Shown here one piece after another: positions 1-6,136 of a stretch of DNA of 12,983 bases (the first letter of the stretch is position 1; every line of letters starts with the position of its first letter). Source of the stretch: Deltaproteobacteria bacterium (GTDB lineage: Bacteria; Myxococcota_A; Polyangia; HGW-17); the NCBI GenBank assembly GCA_003249585.1, contig QKIM01000135.1, positions 1 to 12,983 on the forward strand. Reading direction: 5' to 3'. Made by a program: the position numbers and the translations under genes. The notes under the pieces were generated by a model that was given only the letters and a program-made list of their open reading frames with translations, searched no databases and was not told where the DNA came from.

Positions 1-864
1 CGCAAGAAGAACTACAACAAGACCCCGGAGCCCAACTCCTCCATCGAGATCGGGGACCGCACCAACGGCGTGGACTTCTCCTCCGACACACGGCCGGCCC
101 AGCTCTCGGACATCGAAATCGACCAGCCCGAGACGGCCGCCGACGGCGTCCGCCGGGAGACCATCGAAGACGTGGGCGTGGATTTCAATGTGGACGTAAA
201 CACGGCGGAGCCTCTGGTCACGTCCACCGCGGCGCCTGTGGCCGCAGGGGGCGAGACCTCCAGGAAGGGCCGTCGCGGATCACGTCGGCGCGCCCCCAGG
301 ACCGTGACGACCTCTGACGCCGCCGCCAAACCCGCCGCCAAACCTGTGGGCAAAAAAGAATCCAAGCCTGCCGCCAAACCCGCCGCCAAGACCGTCACCA
401 AGGTCGACACCAAACCCGCGGCCAAACCCGCGGCCAAACCTGAGGGCAAAAAAGAATCCAGGCCTGCCGCCAAACCCGCCGCCAAGACCGTCACCAAGGT
501 CGACACCAAACCCGCGGCCAAACCTGAGGGCAAAAAAGAGACCAGGCCTGCCGCCAAACCCGCCGCTAAAACTGAGGCCAAGCCCGACGGCAGACCCGCC
601 GCCAAGGTCGACACCAAACCCGCGGCAAAACCCGCGGCCAAACCTGTGGGCAAAAGAGAGCCCAGGCCTGCCGCCAAACCCGCGACCACCGCTTCGGCCA
701 AGCCTGCCGCCAAGCCCGCGGCAAAACCCCAGACCAAACCCACCGCCAAACCCAGGGCAAAATCCGAAGGAAAGAAAGACACCAAACAGGCGACCAGGCC
801 CCCGGCAAAACCTGCGTCCAAGCCCGCAGCCAAACCCAAGGCAAAGCCCACGACCAGGAAATAG
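1..864 (+). CDS. C-terminal part of a protein with a Lys/Pro/Ala-rich repeat tail (5' end outside window)
   Basis: The frame is open from the first base, so the true start lies upstream; a GTG at 70 is in frame but has no reason to be the start. The visible 287 residues fall in two parts. Residues 1-113 are a mixed, rather acidic stretch that ends in a basic Arg/Lys/Gly patch, and I recognise no domain there. Residues 114-287 are a low-complexity tail of about five units built from AAKP and ending in RK. Such tails resemble those of bacterial histone-H1-like and AlgP-like proteins, which are disordered, strongly basic and bind nucleic acid. Here the tail could serve a DNA- or RNA-binding enzyme whose catalytic part is out of view. 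The opposite strand is also open through this repeat, but it reads as a Leu/Ala/Gly artefact. The gene ends with TAG just before a strong hairpin. Confidence 0.75.
   Translation, partial: RKKNYNKTPEPNSSIEIGDRTNGVDFSSDTRPAQLSDIEIDQPETAADGVRRETIEDVGVDFNVDVNTAEPLVTSTAAPVAAGGETSRKGRRGSRRRAPRTVTTSDAAAKPAAKPVGKKESKPAAKPAAKTVTKVDTKPAAKPAAKPEGKKESRPAAKPAAKTVTKVDTKPAAKPEGKKETRPAAKPAAKTEAKPDGRPAAKVDTKPAAKPAAKPVGKREPRPAAKPATTASAKPAAKPAAKPQTKPTAKPRAKSEGKKDTKQATRPPAKPASKPAAKPKAKPTTRK
340..861 (+). repeat. In-frame tandem repeat coding for the AAKP tail
   Basis: Five imperfect units start at 340, 436, 520, 640 and 760, and are 28-40 codons long. Each opens with K-(P/S)-(V/E)-G-K-(K/R), followed by runs of PAAK. 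The first two units are nearly identical at the DNA level over about 85 bases, offset by 96 bases, with only a couple of mismatches. This points to recent tandem duplication. Later units have diverged. Confidence 0.9.
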
Positions 865-876
865 AACAGCTCTTCT

Positions 877-908
877 CCGGCACGCCCGCCCCGAGGCGGG
901 CGTGTCGG
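877..908. terminator. Hairpin between convergent genes, likely bidirectional terminator
   Basis: A perfect 10-bp stem (881-890 with 895-904) has a four-base loop. Four more base pairs at its foot, one of them a G-T wobble, extend it to 877-908. It lies in the 91-bp gap between a + strand stop at 864 and a - strand stop at 956. Neither side has a clear T tract, so it may act with other factors or mainly protect the 3' ends. Confidence 0.55.
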
Positions 909-955
909 GCTCCCTCCCGAACTGTCGTCTTGTCAGGGGATCGCCAAAGGCGCGG

Positions 956-2209
956 TTATTTCATGAGCAGGTTGATGTTGTCCAGGAAATGCTGCCCGAG
1001 CTCGTGGATGGAGGCTGAGCGCAGGCGGGACAGATCGAAGCGGAACTCGGTCTTCTTGTCGAACTTGAACATGGAGGTCTTCTCCACCACCATGCGGATG
1101 AGCAGGTCGGCGCCGAGGTACTCGATGTCCAGGTTGATGTTGGAGACGCCGAGCTGGCTACGCAGCTGGGCAGGCGGCTGGAACTTGCCCACGTAGTGCT
1201 GCCCGAGGGAGAGGGGGTCGAGCTCGACGATGCGGTAGTCGATGGTCCCCAGGGCGTCACGCACCTTCTCCATGTCCACGTTCTTCATGTTGATGGGGGA
1301 GGTGGCCTGAACGTCGAAGGCCCAGTTGATGTCCACGTAACCGCGCAGCTCCCAGTTCACGTTGCGGCCGGTGACGGCGGTTCCCGTGGGTACCCGGAGG
1401 CTGAAGGGCATGGGGAGGATGTCGTTCTTCTTGGACTTCCAGGGGCCCTGACGGACGAGCATGCGGTCCCAGACATGGCCCTTGGAGGGCCCGTTCTTGT
1501 GGTACTCCACCAGCTCGATGGTGATGGAGGCGATGGTCTCGGAGTCCAGGGCCGTGTACTCGAGATACCCGTCGATGACGTTGTCGTTGGCGAAGGTGTC
1601 CTGCTTGAGCGCGATGAGGAGGACGCCGTTGGAGTTGGAGCCCTGGCGCCGGTAGGTGTACTCGGCGGGGAGTCCGCCCTCGCTACCGCCCAGTCCCAGC
1701 TGCTCGTCACGGGTGAGCGGCTGCTGCTGCATGGGCTGCATGGCGGGTTGCTCGTATCCCGTTGCGAAGGGGGCCGCCGTCTGATGATGGGGAGACGCCT
1801 GCTGGTAGGTGGGCACCGCGGCGCCCTGAGCGGCCATGTGGGCCTCCCGACCGGCGATATAGGCCCGGATGGCTTCGGGCTGCGCCACCATCATGGTCTT
1901 CTTGCCCCCCATGCCCATCTCCTCGAGAAACAGCTGCTGCTGCCCCACGAAGATCTGCTGGGAGGGGTCGATGGGGACGGGCTGGTCACGCAGCGGGACG
2001 CCGTTGACCCAGGTGCCGTTGGAGGAGCCCATGTCGTGCAGATACAGGAATCCGTAGTCGATATAGATCTGCGCGTGCTGTCGCGAAACGCTGGCATCGT
2101 TGGAGACGATGTGGCAGGTCGCAGGATCTCTGCCGATGATGATGTGGGGGTTCTGGGGGTCGATGACCACACTGGCCTGACCGAGGGTAACTCGCATGTT
2201 GACGGTCAT
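956..2209 (-). CDS. FHA domain fused to a Spo0M-like (arrestin-fold) domain
   Basis: This 417-residue cytoplasmic protein has no signal peptide. Residues about 5-95 form an FHA domain, a phosphothreonine reader, with the key residues present: G26-R27, S42-R43-x-H45 and N64-G65-T66. A Gln/Pro/Met-rich linker follows (about 100-185). From about 195 to the end the sequence follows the Spo0M family: an L-K-x-D-T opening strand, G214-Y-L-E, an I-x-x-I-x-I-E-L strand, an LP-F-L-VP stretch, and a C-terminal part beginning V-R-D-A-L-G like the second half of Spo0M. Spo0M is a sporulation-control protein with an arrestin-like fold. The fusion suggests a phosphorylation-dependent adaptor controlled by Ser/Thr kinases; that role is inferred. 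The start was chosen because the FHA domain begins directly after it and AAAGGGA lies upstream; the frame continues further upstream but is not coding-like. A promoter and a leader of about 90 bases precede it. Confidence 0.9.
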   Translation of the reverse strand: MTVNMRVTLGQASVVIDPQNPHIIIGRDPATCHIVSNDASVSRQHAQIYIDYGFLYLHDMGSSNGTWVNGVPLRDQPVPIDPSQQIFVGQQQLFLEEMGMGGKKTMMVAQPEAIRAYIAGREAHMAAQGAAVPTYQQASPHHQTAAPFATGYEQPAMQPMQQQPLTRDEQLGLGGSEGGLPAEYTYRRQGSNSNGVLLIALKQDTFANDNVIDGYLEYTALDSETIASITIELVEYHKNGPSKGHVWDRMLVRQGPWKSKKNDILPMPFSLRVPTGTAVTGRNVNWELRGYVDINWAFDVQATSPINMKNVDMEKVRDALGTIDYRIVELDPLSLGQHYVGKFQPPAQLRSQLGVSNINLDIEYLGADLLIRMVVEKTSMFKFDKKTEFRFDLSRLRSASIHELGQHFLDNINLLMK

Positions 2210-2306
2210 TGGGGATCCCTTTCGCTGATGGCACCTTCCGGCCGAACGCTCCACCACGTGACCGCCCGACGCAGAAAATGGAAGAAAGCACAATAAATAT
2301 TCGTCA

Positions 2307-2335
2307 CTTCTACCGCATTCACGGGACCCCGTCAA
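2307..2335 (-). promoter_or_regulatory. Sigma70-type promoter for the FHA-Spo0M gene
   Basis: On the minus strand, TTGACG (2330-2335) is followed after 17 bases by TAGAAG (2307-2312), matching consensus at 5/6 and 4/6. It lies in the 200-bp gap after the CAP gene and would give a leader of about 90 nt. Confidence 0.55.
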
Positions 2336-2370
2336 GCTGACTGCGGCGCTCCCTGTCGGAAAGGGGTGAG

Positions 2371-2402
2371 AAAAAGCGAAGAGCGCCCTCTGGCTGCGGC
2401 GC
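2371..2402 (-). terminator. Possible intrinsic terminator after the CAP lipoprotein gene
   Basis: On the minus strand a short GCGCC/GGCGC stem (2398-2402 with 2383-2387, 10-base loop) is followed by a T-rich run, TCTTCGCTTTTT. It starts 8 bases after the stop codon. The stem is short, so the call is moderate. Confidence 0.4.
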
Positions 2403-2409
2403 ACACGGT

Positions 2410-3690
2410 TCAACGCCTGGCAGCAGCCTCGAAGGACACCAGCATCAATGCGGCGTAGTATACGGTGGATTTGTCGACCAGTTCCCTGCGGCAAACGCCC
2501 ACGGCGCCATGGGTCGCCGCGGCGAGCTGCAGGTTGGCGCGGTGGTCGGGGCTGGCAATCCAGGCTTCGAGGATGGGCCCGGGCAGATCTCCCGTCCCCA
2601 CGTTCTCGGCGACCGTGTCCACCCCCTCGACTCCCGCCGCCTTGAGCCGCTCCTGGGGATTCCCCGTGGTGGGAGAGACGTGCATGAGCCGCAGTTTTTC
2701 GCACATCTCCCCGGCATGGTCCCGCGCGGCCTTGCTGATCCCCTTGTGCCACGTCAGGGGCAAAAACCCCATCTTCTTGCGGTACTGGTTCACACGGGAC
2801 ATGACCTGATCCTCAAAATCGACCGTGGAGATGGGGGCTCTGGGCGTGTTCTGCAGCACCGGTTCCACGAGCTTCTCCATGCTCTTTCGGCCGCAGGCGA
2901 GGACGAACCGGGCCAGGGCCACGGGCCCCTCCCGGTTGTAGCCGATGAAGTCGGTGCGGTAGCCACCCATGTACCTGGCCTTGCCGCAGAACTTCATGGC
3001 CAGCTTGAAGGTCCCTTCACGGGAGAGGTTCACGAACCGGCGCTCCACCTTCTGGTCGGGGCGGGTGATCACCACCTCAAGTCCGCTCAGGGGGACCTCC
3101 GCCTTGCCGAAGAGCACCGCGGACTCCCCCACCTGGACCCACTTGGGGAAGGGAGCCAGCTCGAGCATCCTCCGCTGCATGAGGAGCACCACCAGGCGCT
3201 CCTTGCCCTTCTTGCCCAGGAACAGCCCGTAGTGGGAGATGTGATGGGTCTCGCTGTACCGCCCGAGCTGGGCCCGCACCCAGGCGACCTCGGCCGCGTC
3301 GCTCGTGGCACGGGACTTCATATAGGTCTGGATGATCCAGGGGGTGGTGATCCCCCACTGGGAACTGAGGCGCTCCAGGGAGGCGGGGGTCAGGGGTGCG
3401 CCCTCGTAGCGGGACATCCACTGGGCCAGGTTGGCCAGGGTCCTCGAGTAGGCGGGAAAGGCAAGCTTGGAGACGTCCCACCCCTTGCGGACCTTCGCCA
3501 TGAAGTCGGCCCGGGAGGCATGCATGATGAGGCTGTCGGCGAAGTGGGGCGAGATGCCCGTGAAGAGGATCTTGTCCTCGGGGGCGAGGGTGGTCGCCGC
3601 CGTGGTGGTCGTGGTGGTCGAGGAGCTGTTGGTACACCCTGCCAGGGCAACAAGCCCGAAGAGGCAGACCAGCGCTCTACTGGGCGACAT
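2410..3690 (-). CDS. CAP/SCP-domain (YkwD-type) lipoprotein
   Basis: This 426-residue protein begins with a lipoprotein signal whose lipobox is L16-A-G-C19, followed by a Ser/Thr linker. Residues about 30-290 form a region I do not recognise, with a predicted helical part and then a beta-rich part. Residues about 298-405 are a CAP (cysteine-rich secretory/SCP) domain of the bacterial YkwD type. It shows the opening V-N-x-Y-R-x-x-x-G helix, H337 (LMH), E362 (AEN) and H383 (DHRANL), which are the expected cavity residues. Bacterial CAP proteins are secreted or surface proteins with poorly known activities; lipid and ligand binding have been reported in the superfamily. The start overlaps the stop of the upstream Cys-rich lipoprotein by 14 bp, so the two are probably translated together. 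The encoded product would be anchored to a membrane facing the periplasm or outside. Confidence 0.9.
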   Translation of the reverse strand: MSPSRALVCLFGLVALAGCTNSSSTTTTTTAATTLAPEDKILFTGISPHFADSLIMHASRADFMAKVRKGWDVSKLAFPAYSRTLANLAQWMSRYEGAPLTPASLERLSSQWGITTPWIIQTYMKSRATSDAAEVAWVRAQLGRYSETHHISHYGLFLGKKGKERLVVLLMQRRMLELAPFPKWVQVGESAVLFGKAEVPLSGLEVVITRPDQKVERRFVNLSREGTFKLAMKFCGKARYMGGYRTDFIGYNREGPVALARFVLACGRKSMEKLVEPVLQNTPRAPISTVDFEDQVMSRVNQYRKKMGFLPLTWHKGISKAARDHAGEMCEKLRLMHVSPTTGNPQERLKAAGVEGVDTVAENVGTGDLPGPILEAWIASPDHRANLQLAAATHGAVGVCRRELVDKSTVYYAALMLVSFEAAARR

Positions 3691-4192
3691 CGTCGTCTCC
3701 GTAGCTTCCGGAGATGCAGATCTTCACATCGGAGACTGTACCGTAGGACTCGTCCTCGCCGGGGAGGCGCTGGGTCCCGAGGACCCCGGTCTCGCGACAC
3801 TCGTACTTGTCGCGGCAGTCTCCGCCGGAGCTGCACTTCTTCATGCAGTAGGTGCGCTGGAGATACCGGGGAGCACAGTAGCCCGACTTGAGACACACCT
3901 CGTCCACGTCGCAGTCGTCGGTGGAGACGGAGGTGTCCAGCACGTCCTCCGTGAGGGGATCGCAGGGAGCCGTGAGGGAGGCGGTGGGGAAGAAGGCCAC
4001 GCATCGCGAGCCCGAGGGGCAGGAGGAAGCTGAGCACCCCTCGACGGTACAGTATCCGCCGGGCTGGGAGGTGTCGCAGACGCGATCCCCCGAGGTGGAG
4101 CAGTCGACGTTGACGGAGCAGCTGTCCCCGATCTCGGCGTCGCAGCCGAGCAGCAGGAGGGAACACACAAAAATGGAGGCCATGAATCGCAT
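3677..4192 (-). CDS. Small Cys-rich lipoprotein (paralogue of the 5468-5860 product)
   Basis: This 171-residue protein starts at the ATG with GAGG nine bases upstream. Its lipobox is L14-L-G-C17 with Asp at +2. The mature part is rich in cysteine: C25, C31, C39, C48, C53, C58 and C64 have nearly the same spacing as in the lipoprotein at 5468-5860, around a shared GGYC and CPxGSRCV. A Y-C-x-x-x-C block and a D-x-K-x-C block near the end also match. It carries an extra segment of about 45 residues in the middle. Such proteins are common in Myxococcota-like genomes and are presumably disulfide-bonded outside the cytoplasm; no enzymatic role is visible. An in-frame extension upstream to 4315 would bury the signal peptide and is rejected. 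It overlaps the CAP gene by 14 bp. Confidence 0.88.
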   Translation of the reverse strand: MRFMASIFVCSLLLLGCDAEIGDSCSVNVDCSTSGDRVCDTSQPGGYCTVEGCSASSCPSGSRCVAFFPTASLTAPCDPLTEDVLDTSVSTDDCDVDEVCLKSGYCAPRYLQRTYCMKKCSSGGDCRDKYECRETGVLGTQRLPGEDESYGTVSDVKICISGSYGDDDVAQ

Positions 4193-4210
4193 CGGGTTAA
4201 TCCTCACCGG

Positions 4211-4228
4211 CCGGGGACCTGGCCCCGG
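4211..4228. other. Small inverted repeat in the leader of the Cys-rich lipoprotein gene
   Basis: CCGGGG (4211-4216) and CCCCGG (4223-4228) flank a six-base loop. It lies between the predicted promoter and the ribosome-binding site of the 4192 start. It could be a leader hairpin or a protein-binding site; nothing decides between these. Confidence 0.3.
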
Positions 4229-4236
4229 GATAGGGG

Positions 4237-4266
4237 ATGTTATGTTGACAAACCCCGTGACGTCAA
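4237..4266 (-). promoter_or_regulatory. Promoter-like sequence for the 4192 lipoprotein / CAP pair
   Basis: On the minus strand TTGACG (4261-4266) is followed after 18 bases by TAACAT (4237-4242), 5/6 and 4/6 matches. It sits in the 119-bp gap after the YqaJ-type gene and would drive the lipoprotein and CAP genes together. Confidence 0.45.
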
Positions 4267-4311
4267 GGTTTATTTCCGGTCTGCAGGTGCGGCTGGCGGG
4301 CCGTGCCCCCC

Positions 4312-4935
4312 TCACAGGGAGCCACCCTTCGCCCTGAGGCGCTCAAGGAAGTTGAGCTCCCGCTCGAGGAGGCGTTGCTGGTAGGCCTCGTCCCGTTCGA
4401 TCTCGATGCGGATCCCCCGCTTCCCTCCGTTCCAGCACCAGTAGTCCATGGTCTCCAGACCCGTGACAAAGAGTTGATGCTGCAACTGCGCCTTGTAGCA
4501 GGCCATGATCCTCCCGCGCCGCGCCATTTTGTAAGAGGCCTGGCCACACTTGATCTCCACTAGCCGGTCGCCTGCGGTGGAGAACCCGTCGAGGCTGGCC
4601 CGCAGCCAGCCATACTCCAAGTGTTCCACACAGGCAGGGGCCACCTCCGCACCCACCCGTGCACAGTAGGCATCACGGGCGCCGGGTTCCATCCTGAGCC
4701 CCCGAACCATGATCGGCGTGAGGGTGACCCGGACGCCGTGGAGTTTCTCCCGGATGAGCGCGTCGAGGGACTTGAAGGGGGACTCCCCCATGATCACGGG
4801 AGCGTCCGACGCACCGATCCCCCCCGCTCGCCAGAGAAACCACTCCTCGGAGTTCTGGACGAGCTCGATCCTTCGGTAGGGGGGCTCCGAAGCCTGGTTC
4901 AACGGGTCTCCTCGCTCATCTCGGAGAGATGACAT
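4312..4935 (-). CDS. YqaJ/lambda-exonuclease-type nuclease, stand-alone
   Basis: This 207-residue cytoplasmic protein spans one YqaJ-like domain of the PD-(D/E)xK superfamily. Visible family features are W32-x3-R36-x4-G41-A-S-D near the start, the G79-x3-E83 helix, S114-L-D116-G, E127-I-K129 (the catalytic E-x-K) and Y147-x-x-Q150-x3-Q154 on the last helix. E83, D116, E127 and K129 form the expected metal-binding site, so it looks active. In phages this family resects duplex DNA for single-strand annealing with a RecT or Beta partner; none is nearby. The ATG at 4935 overlaps the upstream gene by 20 bp and has only a weak AGAG. A TTG at 4902 has AGGAG five bases upstream and would give 196 residues without losing the domain. 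Either way it is coupled to the membrane-anchored protein before it. Confidence 0.88.
   Translation of the reverse strand: MSSLRDERGDPLNQASEPPYRRIELVQNSEEWFLWRAGGIGASDAPVIMGESPFKSLDALIREKLHGVRVTLTPIMVRGLRMEPGARDAYCARVGAEVAPACVEHLEYGWLRASLDGFSTAGDRLVEIKCGQASYKMARRGRIMACYKAQLQHQLFVTGLETMDYWCWNGGKRGIRIEIERDEAYQQRLLERELNFLERLRAKGGSL
4908..4912 (-). promoter_or_regulatory. Shine-Dalgarno AGGAG favouring a TTG start at 4902
   Basis: AGGAG on the minus strand is placed five bases before an in-frame TTG (4900-4902) and just after the upstream gene's TGA (4916-4918). It is a better ribosome-binding site than that of the ATG at 4935, and so leaves the true start open. Confidence 0.45.
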
Positions 4936-5395
4936 AGCGGGCTCTTTTGGGATCCCACTGGAAGCGCAGCTTCTTGCCGCGGATCACCTTTCGGTGCCTG
5001 GCCTGGCCGGCCTTGCCCACCAGCCGCTTCAGTTTCTCGGGGAGCACGGTCCTGGGGAGGTTGAAGGAGTAGGATCGGGTGCCCACCTGGTTCGCGGGTT
5101 CATTGGGAAGGATCGCTTTGAGATCCTTGAGATACCGCTCTCGCCCCTCCGTGCGGAAACGCTGGGCGTAGGCCTCGATGTCGAAGCCCGTGGCGCGGCG
5201 GGACATGCGGCTCAGATTCACGAAGCTCTGCAGGAACTCTTTTGTCGACTCCTGATCTCCGCGCTCGAGCAGGACGATCATGGAGCGCATGTCGGCCCGC
5301 AGCCTCTTGAGCCCCGGACCGTCCTTGTCGGCCCTCTTGGAACACAGCGAAAGGCTGAACAGGATCACCAGCCCGAAGAACACTCTTGACCACAT
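4916..5395 (-). CDS. Small membrane-anchored or exported basic protein of unknown function
   Basis: This 159-residue protein was given the ATG at 5395, which has a near-perfect AAAGGAGGT upstream; longer in-frame starts lack one and would bury the hydrophobic segment. Residues 5-18 are hydrophobic and end in L-S-L-C18-S, which resembles a lipobox but has Leu at -1, so lipid attachment is doubtful. It is either a signal peptide or an N-terminal anchor. The rest is rich in Arg and Lys: a helical part (about 27-100, with heptad-like Leu/Met) and a C-terminal part with many basic residues ending in VISPR. I recognise no family. Its end overlaps the YqaJ-type nuclease gene by 20 bp, so the two are probably made together, although one seems to face outward and the other inward. 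Confidence 0.75.
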   Translation of the reverse strand: MWSRVFFGLVILFSLSLCSKRADKDGPGLKRLRADMRSMIVLLERGDQESTKEFLQSFVNLSRMSRRATGFDIEAYAQRFRTEGRERYLKDLKAILPNEPANQVGTRSYSFNLPRTVLPEKLKRLVGKAGQARHRKVIRGKKLRFQWDPKRARYVISPR

Positions 5396-5417
5396 GAGAC
5401 CTCGACCTCCTTTATGT

Positions 5418-5446
5418 ATTGAACCCCCTGGCGCCAGGATTGTCAA
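5418..5446 (-). promoter_or_regulatory. Sigma70-type promoter with a palindrome in its spacer
   Basis: On the minus strand a consensus TTGACA (5441-5446) is followed after 17 bases by TTCAAT (5418-5423, 4/6). A perfect 12-bp palindrome, CCTGGCGCCAGG (5427-5438), lies wholly inside the spacer, where a bound repressor or activator would act. The predicted start of transcription falls very close to the AAAGGAGGT of the 5395 gene, giving a leader of only about 16 nt, which is a reason for caution. Confidence 0.5.
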
Positions 5447-5467
5447 AGGAATTGGCCGGGCCACGGA

Positions 5468-5860
5468 TCAGTTGGACGGGGGCACGCAGGCCTTGGCGTC
5501 CTGGGGCTCCTCCACAAAGGTAATGGAGGACGAGCAGTTGGACTCGTTGTCCACGTCGCGGTTGACGTTGCACTCGATCTTGTCGGTACACACGAGGAAG
5601 CAGTAGTTGACGCCGTCGTCGTGGGCGACGCAGCGGGACCCCTCGGGGCACTCGTCGTCGGCCTGACAGTCGGAGATGCCGCAGTACCCGCCCTTGAAGT
5701 CGAAGAGGCAGGTCTGGCCCGTGTCGGCGTCGCACTCCTCGACGGTCGTGCACTGGGCGCCTACGCCCAATTTGTTGGCTTCGTTGTTGGAATCGTCGTC
5801 GTCACAGGACACCGCGAGGACGAGCCCCGCGACCATAAGCAAGGTATAGAGCGTTTTCAT
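5468..5860 (-). CDS. Small Cys-rich lipoprotein
   Basis: This 130-residue protein starts at the ATG with AAAGG eight bases upstream. The hydrophobic signal ends in A-V-S-C19, an acceptable though not ideal lipobox, followed by four Asp and an Asn/Glu linker. Cysteines at 37, 43, 51, 60, 65, 71 and 77 surround GGYC and CPEGSRCV and match the 3677-4192 product almost position for position. A second block has Y-C-x-x-x-C and then N-C, and the chain ends with D-A-K-A-C. All this points to a disulfide-rich domain outside the cytoplasm. It is followed after 72 bp by the small anchored protein gene, which has its own promoter. No function can be assigned. Confidence 0.87.
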   Translation of the reverse strand: MKTLYTLLMVAGLVLAVSCDDDDSNNEANKLGVGAQCTTVEECDADTGQTCLFDFKGGYCGISDCQADDECPEGSRCVAHDDGVNYCFLVCTDKIECNVNRDVDNESNCSSSITFVEEPQDAKACVPPSN

Positions 5861-5904
5861 GATGTCTGCCTTTCCGCGCCGCCGCAAGAGGGGCGCACCC
5901 ACAA

Positions 5905-5957
5905 GAACTACAATTCCCGTGCCATTTTGTAAAGACAATATTTTCAAGAACATGGCA
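5905..5957 (-). promoter_or_regulatory. AT-rich upstream region of the 5860 lipoprotein gene, probable promoter
   Basis: This AT-rich island in a GC-rich context lies 45-97 bases before the start codon. On the minus strand TTTACA (5928-5933) is followed 17 bases on by TAGTTC (5905-5910), a good -35 but a poor -10. An inverted repeat, TGCCAT (5920-5925) and ATGGCA (5952-5957), brackets it and could be an operator. Confidence 0.3.
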
Positions 5958-6067
5958 AGAGCCTATCCTGTGCCGTCCCCGCACACTGTCACCATCCGGT
6001 CACACCGGCCCGATCCTGGTCCCTTTGGAGACCAGCCTCACCGAAGCTCCTCCCTCTCACGACCGTC

Positions 6068-6095
6068 TGGACTTGGTGGTGGCTCATGATATACT
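6068..6095 (+). promoter_or_regulatory. Extended -10 promoter for the beta-propeller lipoprotein gene
   Basis: TATACT (6090-6095) is preceded by TGA, an extended -10, and by TGGACT (6068-6073, 4/6) at 16 bases. The transcript would begin near 6102, giving a leader of about 35 nt before the ATG at 6137. This argues against the in-frame ATG at 6086, which would lie upstream of the transcript. Confidence 0.5.
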
Positions 6096-6136
6096 CAAAC
6101 CCTGCCCCGAAGGTGAACCCCAGGAACCCCAAAGCC

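Noticed and set aside
12..851. Long minus-strand open frame rich in Ala, Gly and Leu across the tail repeat
   Set aside because: It is the reverse reading of the AAKP repeat; no ribosome-binding site or domain, and the + frame has a sensible non-repeat part and a terminator-like hairpin.
340..861. Possible CRISPR array
   Set aside because: Units are in-frame codon repeats of varying length without unique spacers.
1196..2296. 366-codon plus-strand open frame opposite the FHA-Spo0M gene
   Set aside because: Composition is Gly/Val/Asp/His-rich without any domain, and the minus strand encodes a clear FHA and Spo0M-like protein.
2210..2752. N-terminal extension of the FHA frame
   Set aside because: It runs through the CAP coding sequence and the promoter, is non-conserved in character and lacks a ribosome-binding site.
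2509..3891. 460-codon plus-strand open frame opposite the CAP gene
   Set aside because: GC-driven shadow; the minus strand has a signal peptide and CAP motif.
4245..4274. Plus-strand TTGACA with a TTTATT 18 bases on
   Set aside because: No plus-strand gene follows, and the -10 is poor; the minus-strand pair in the same place fits a real gene.
4312..4935. Prophage remnant
   Set aside because: Apart from the YqaJ-type gene there is no phage structural, integrase or recT-like gene and no change in base composition that I could see.
6086..6136. Earlier ATG for the propeller lipoprotein
   Set aside because: It places an extended -10 element inside the gene and puts 17 non-hydrophobic residues before the signal peptide.
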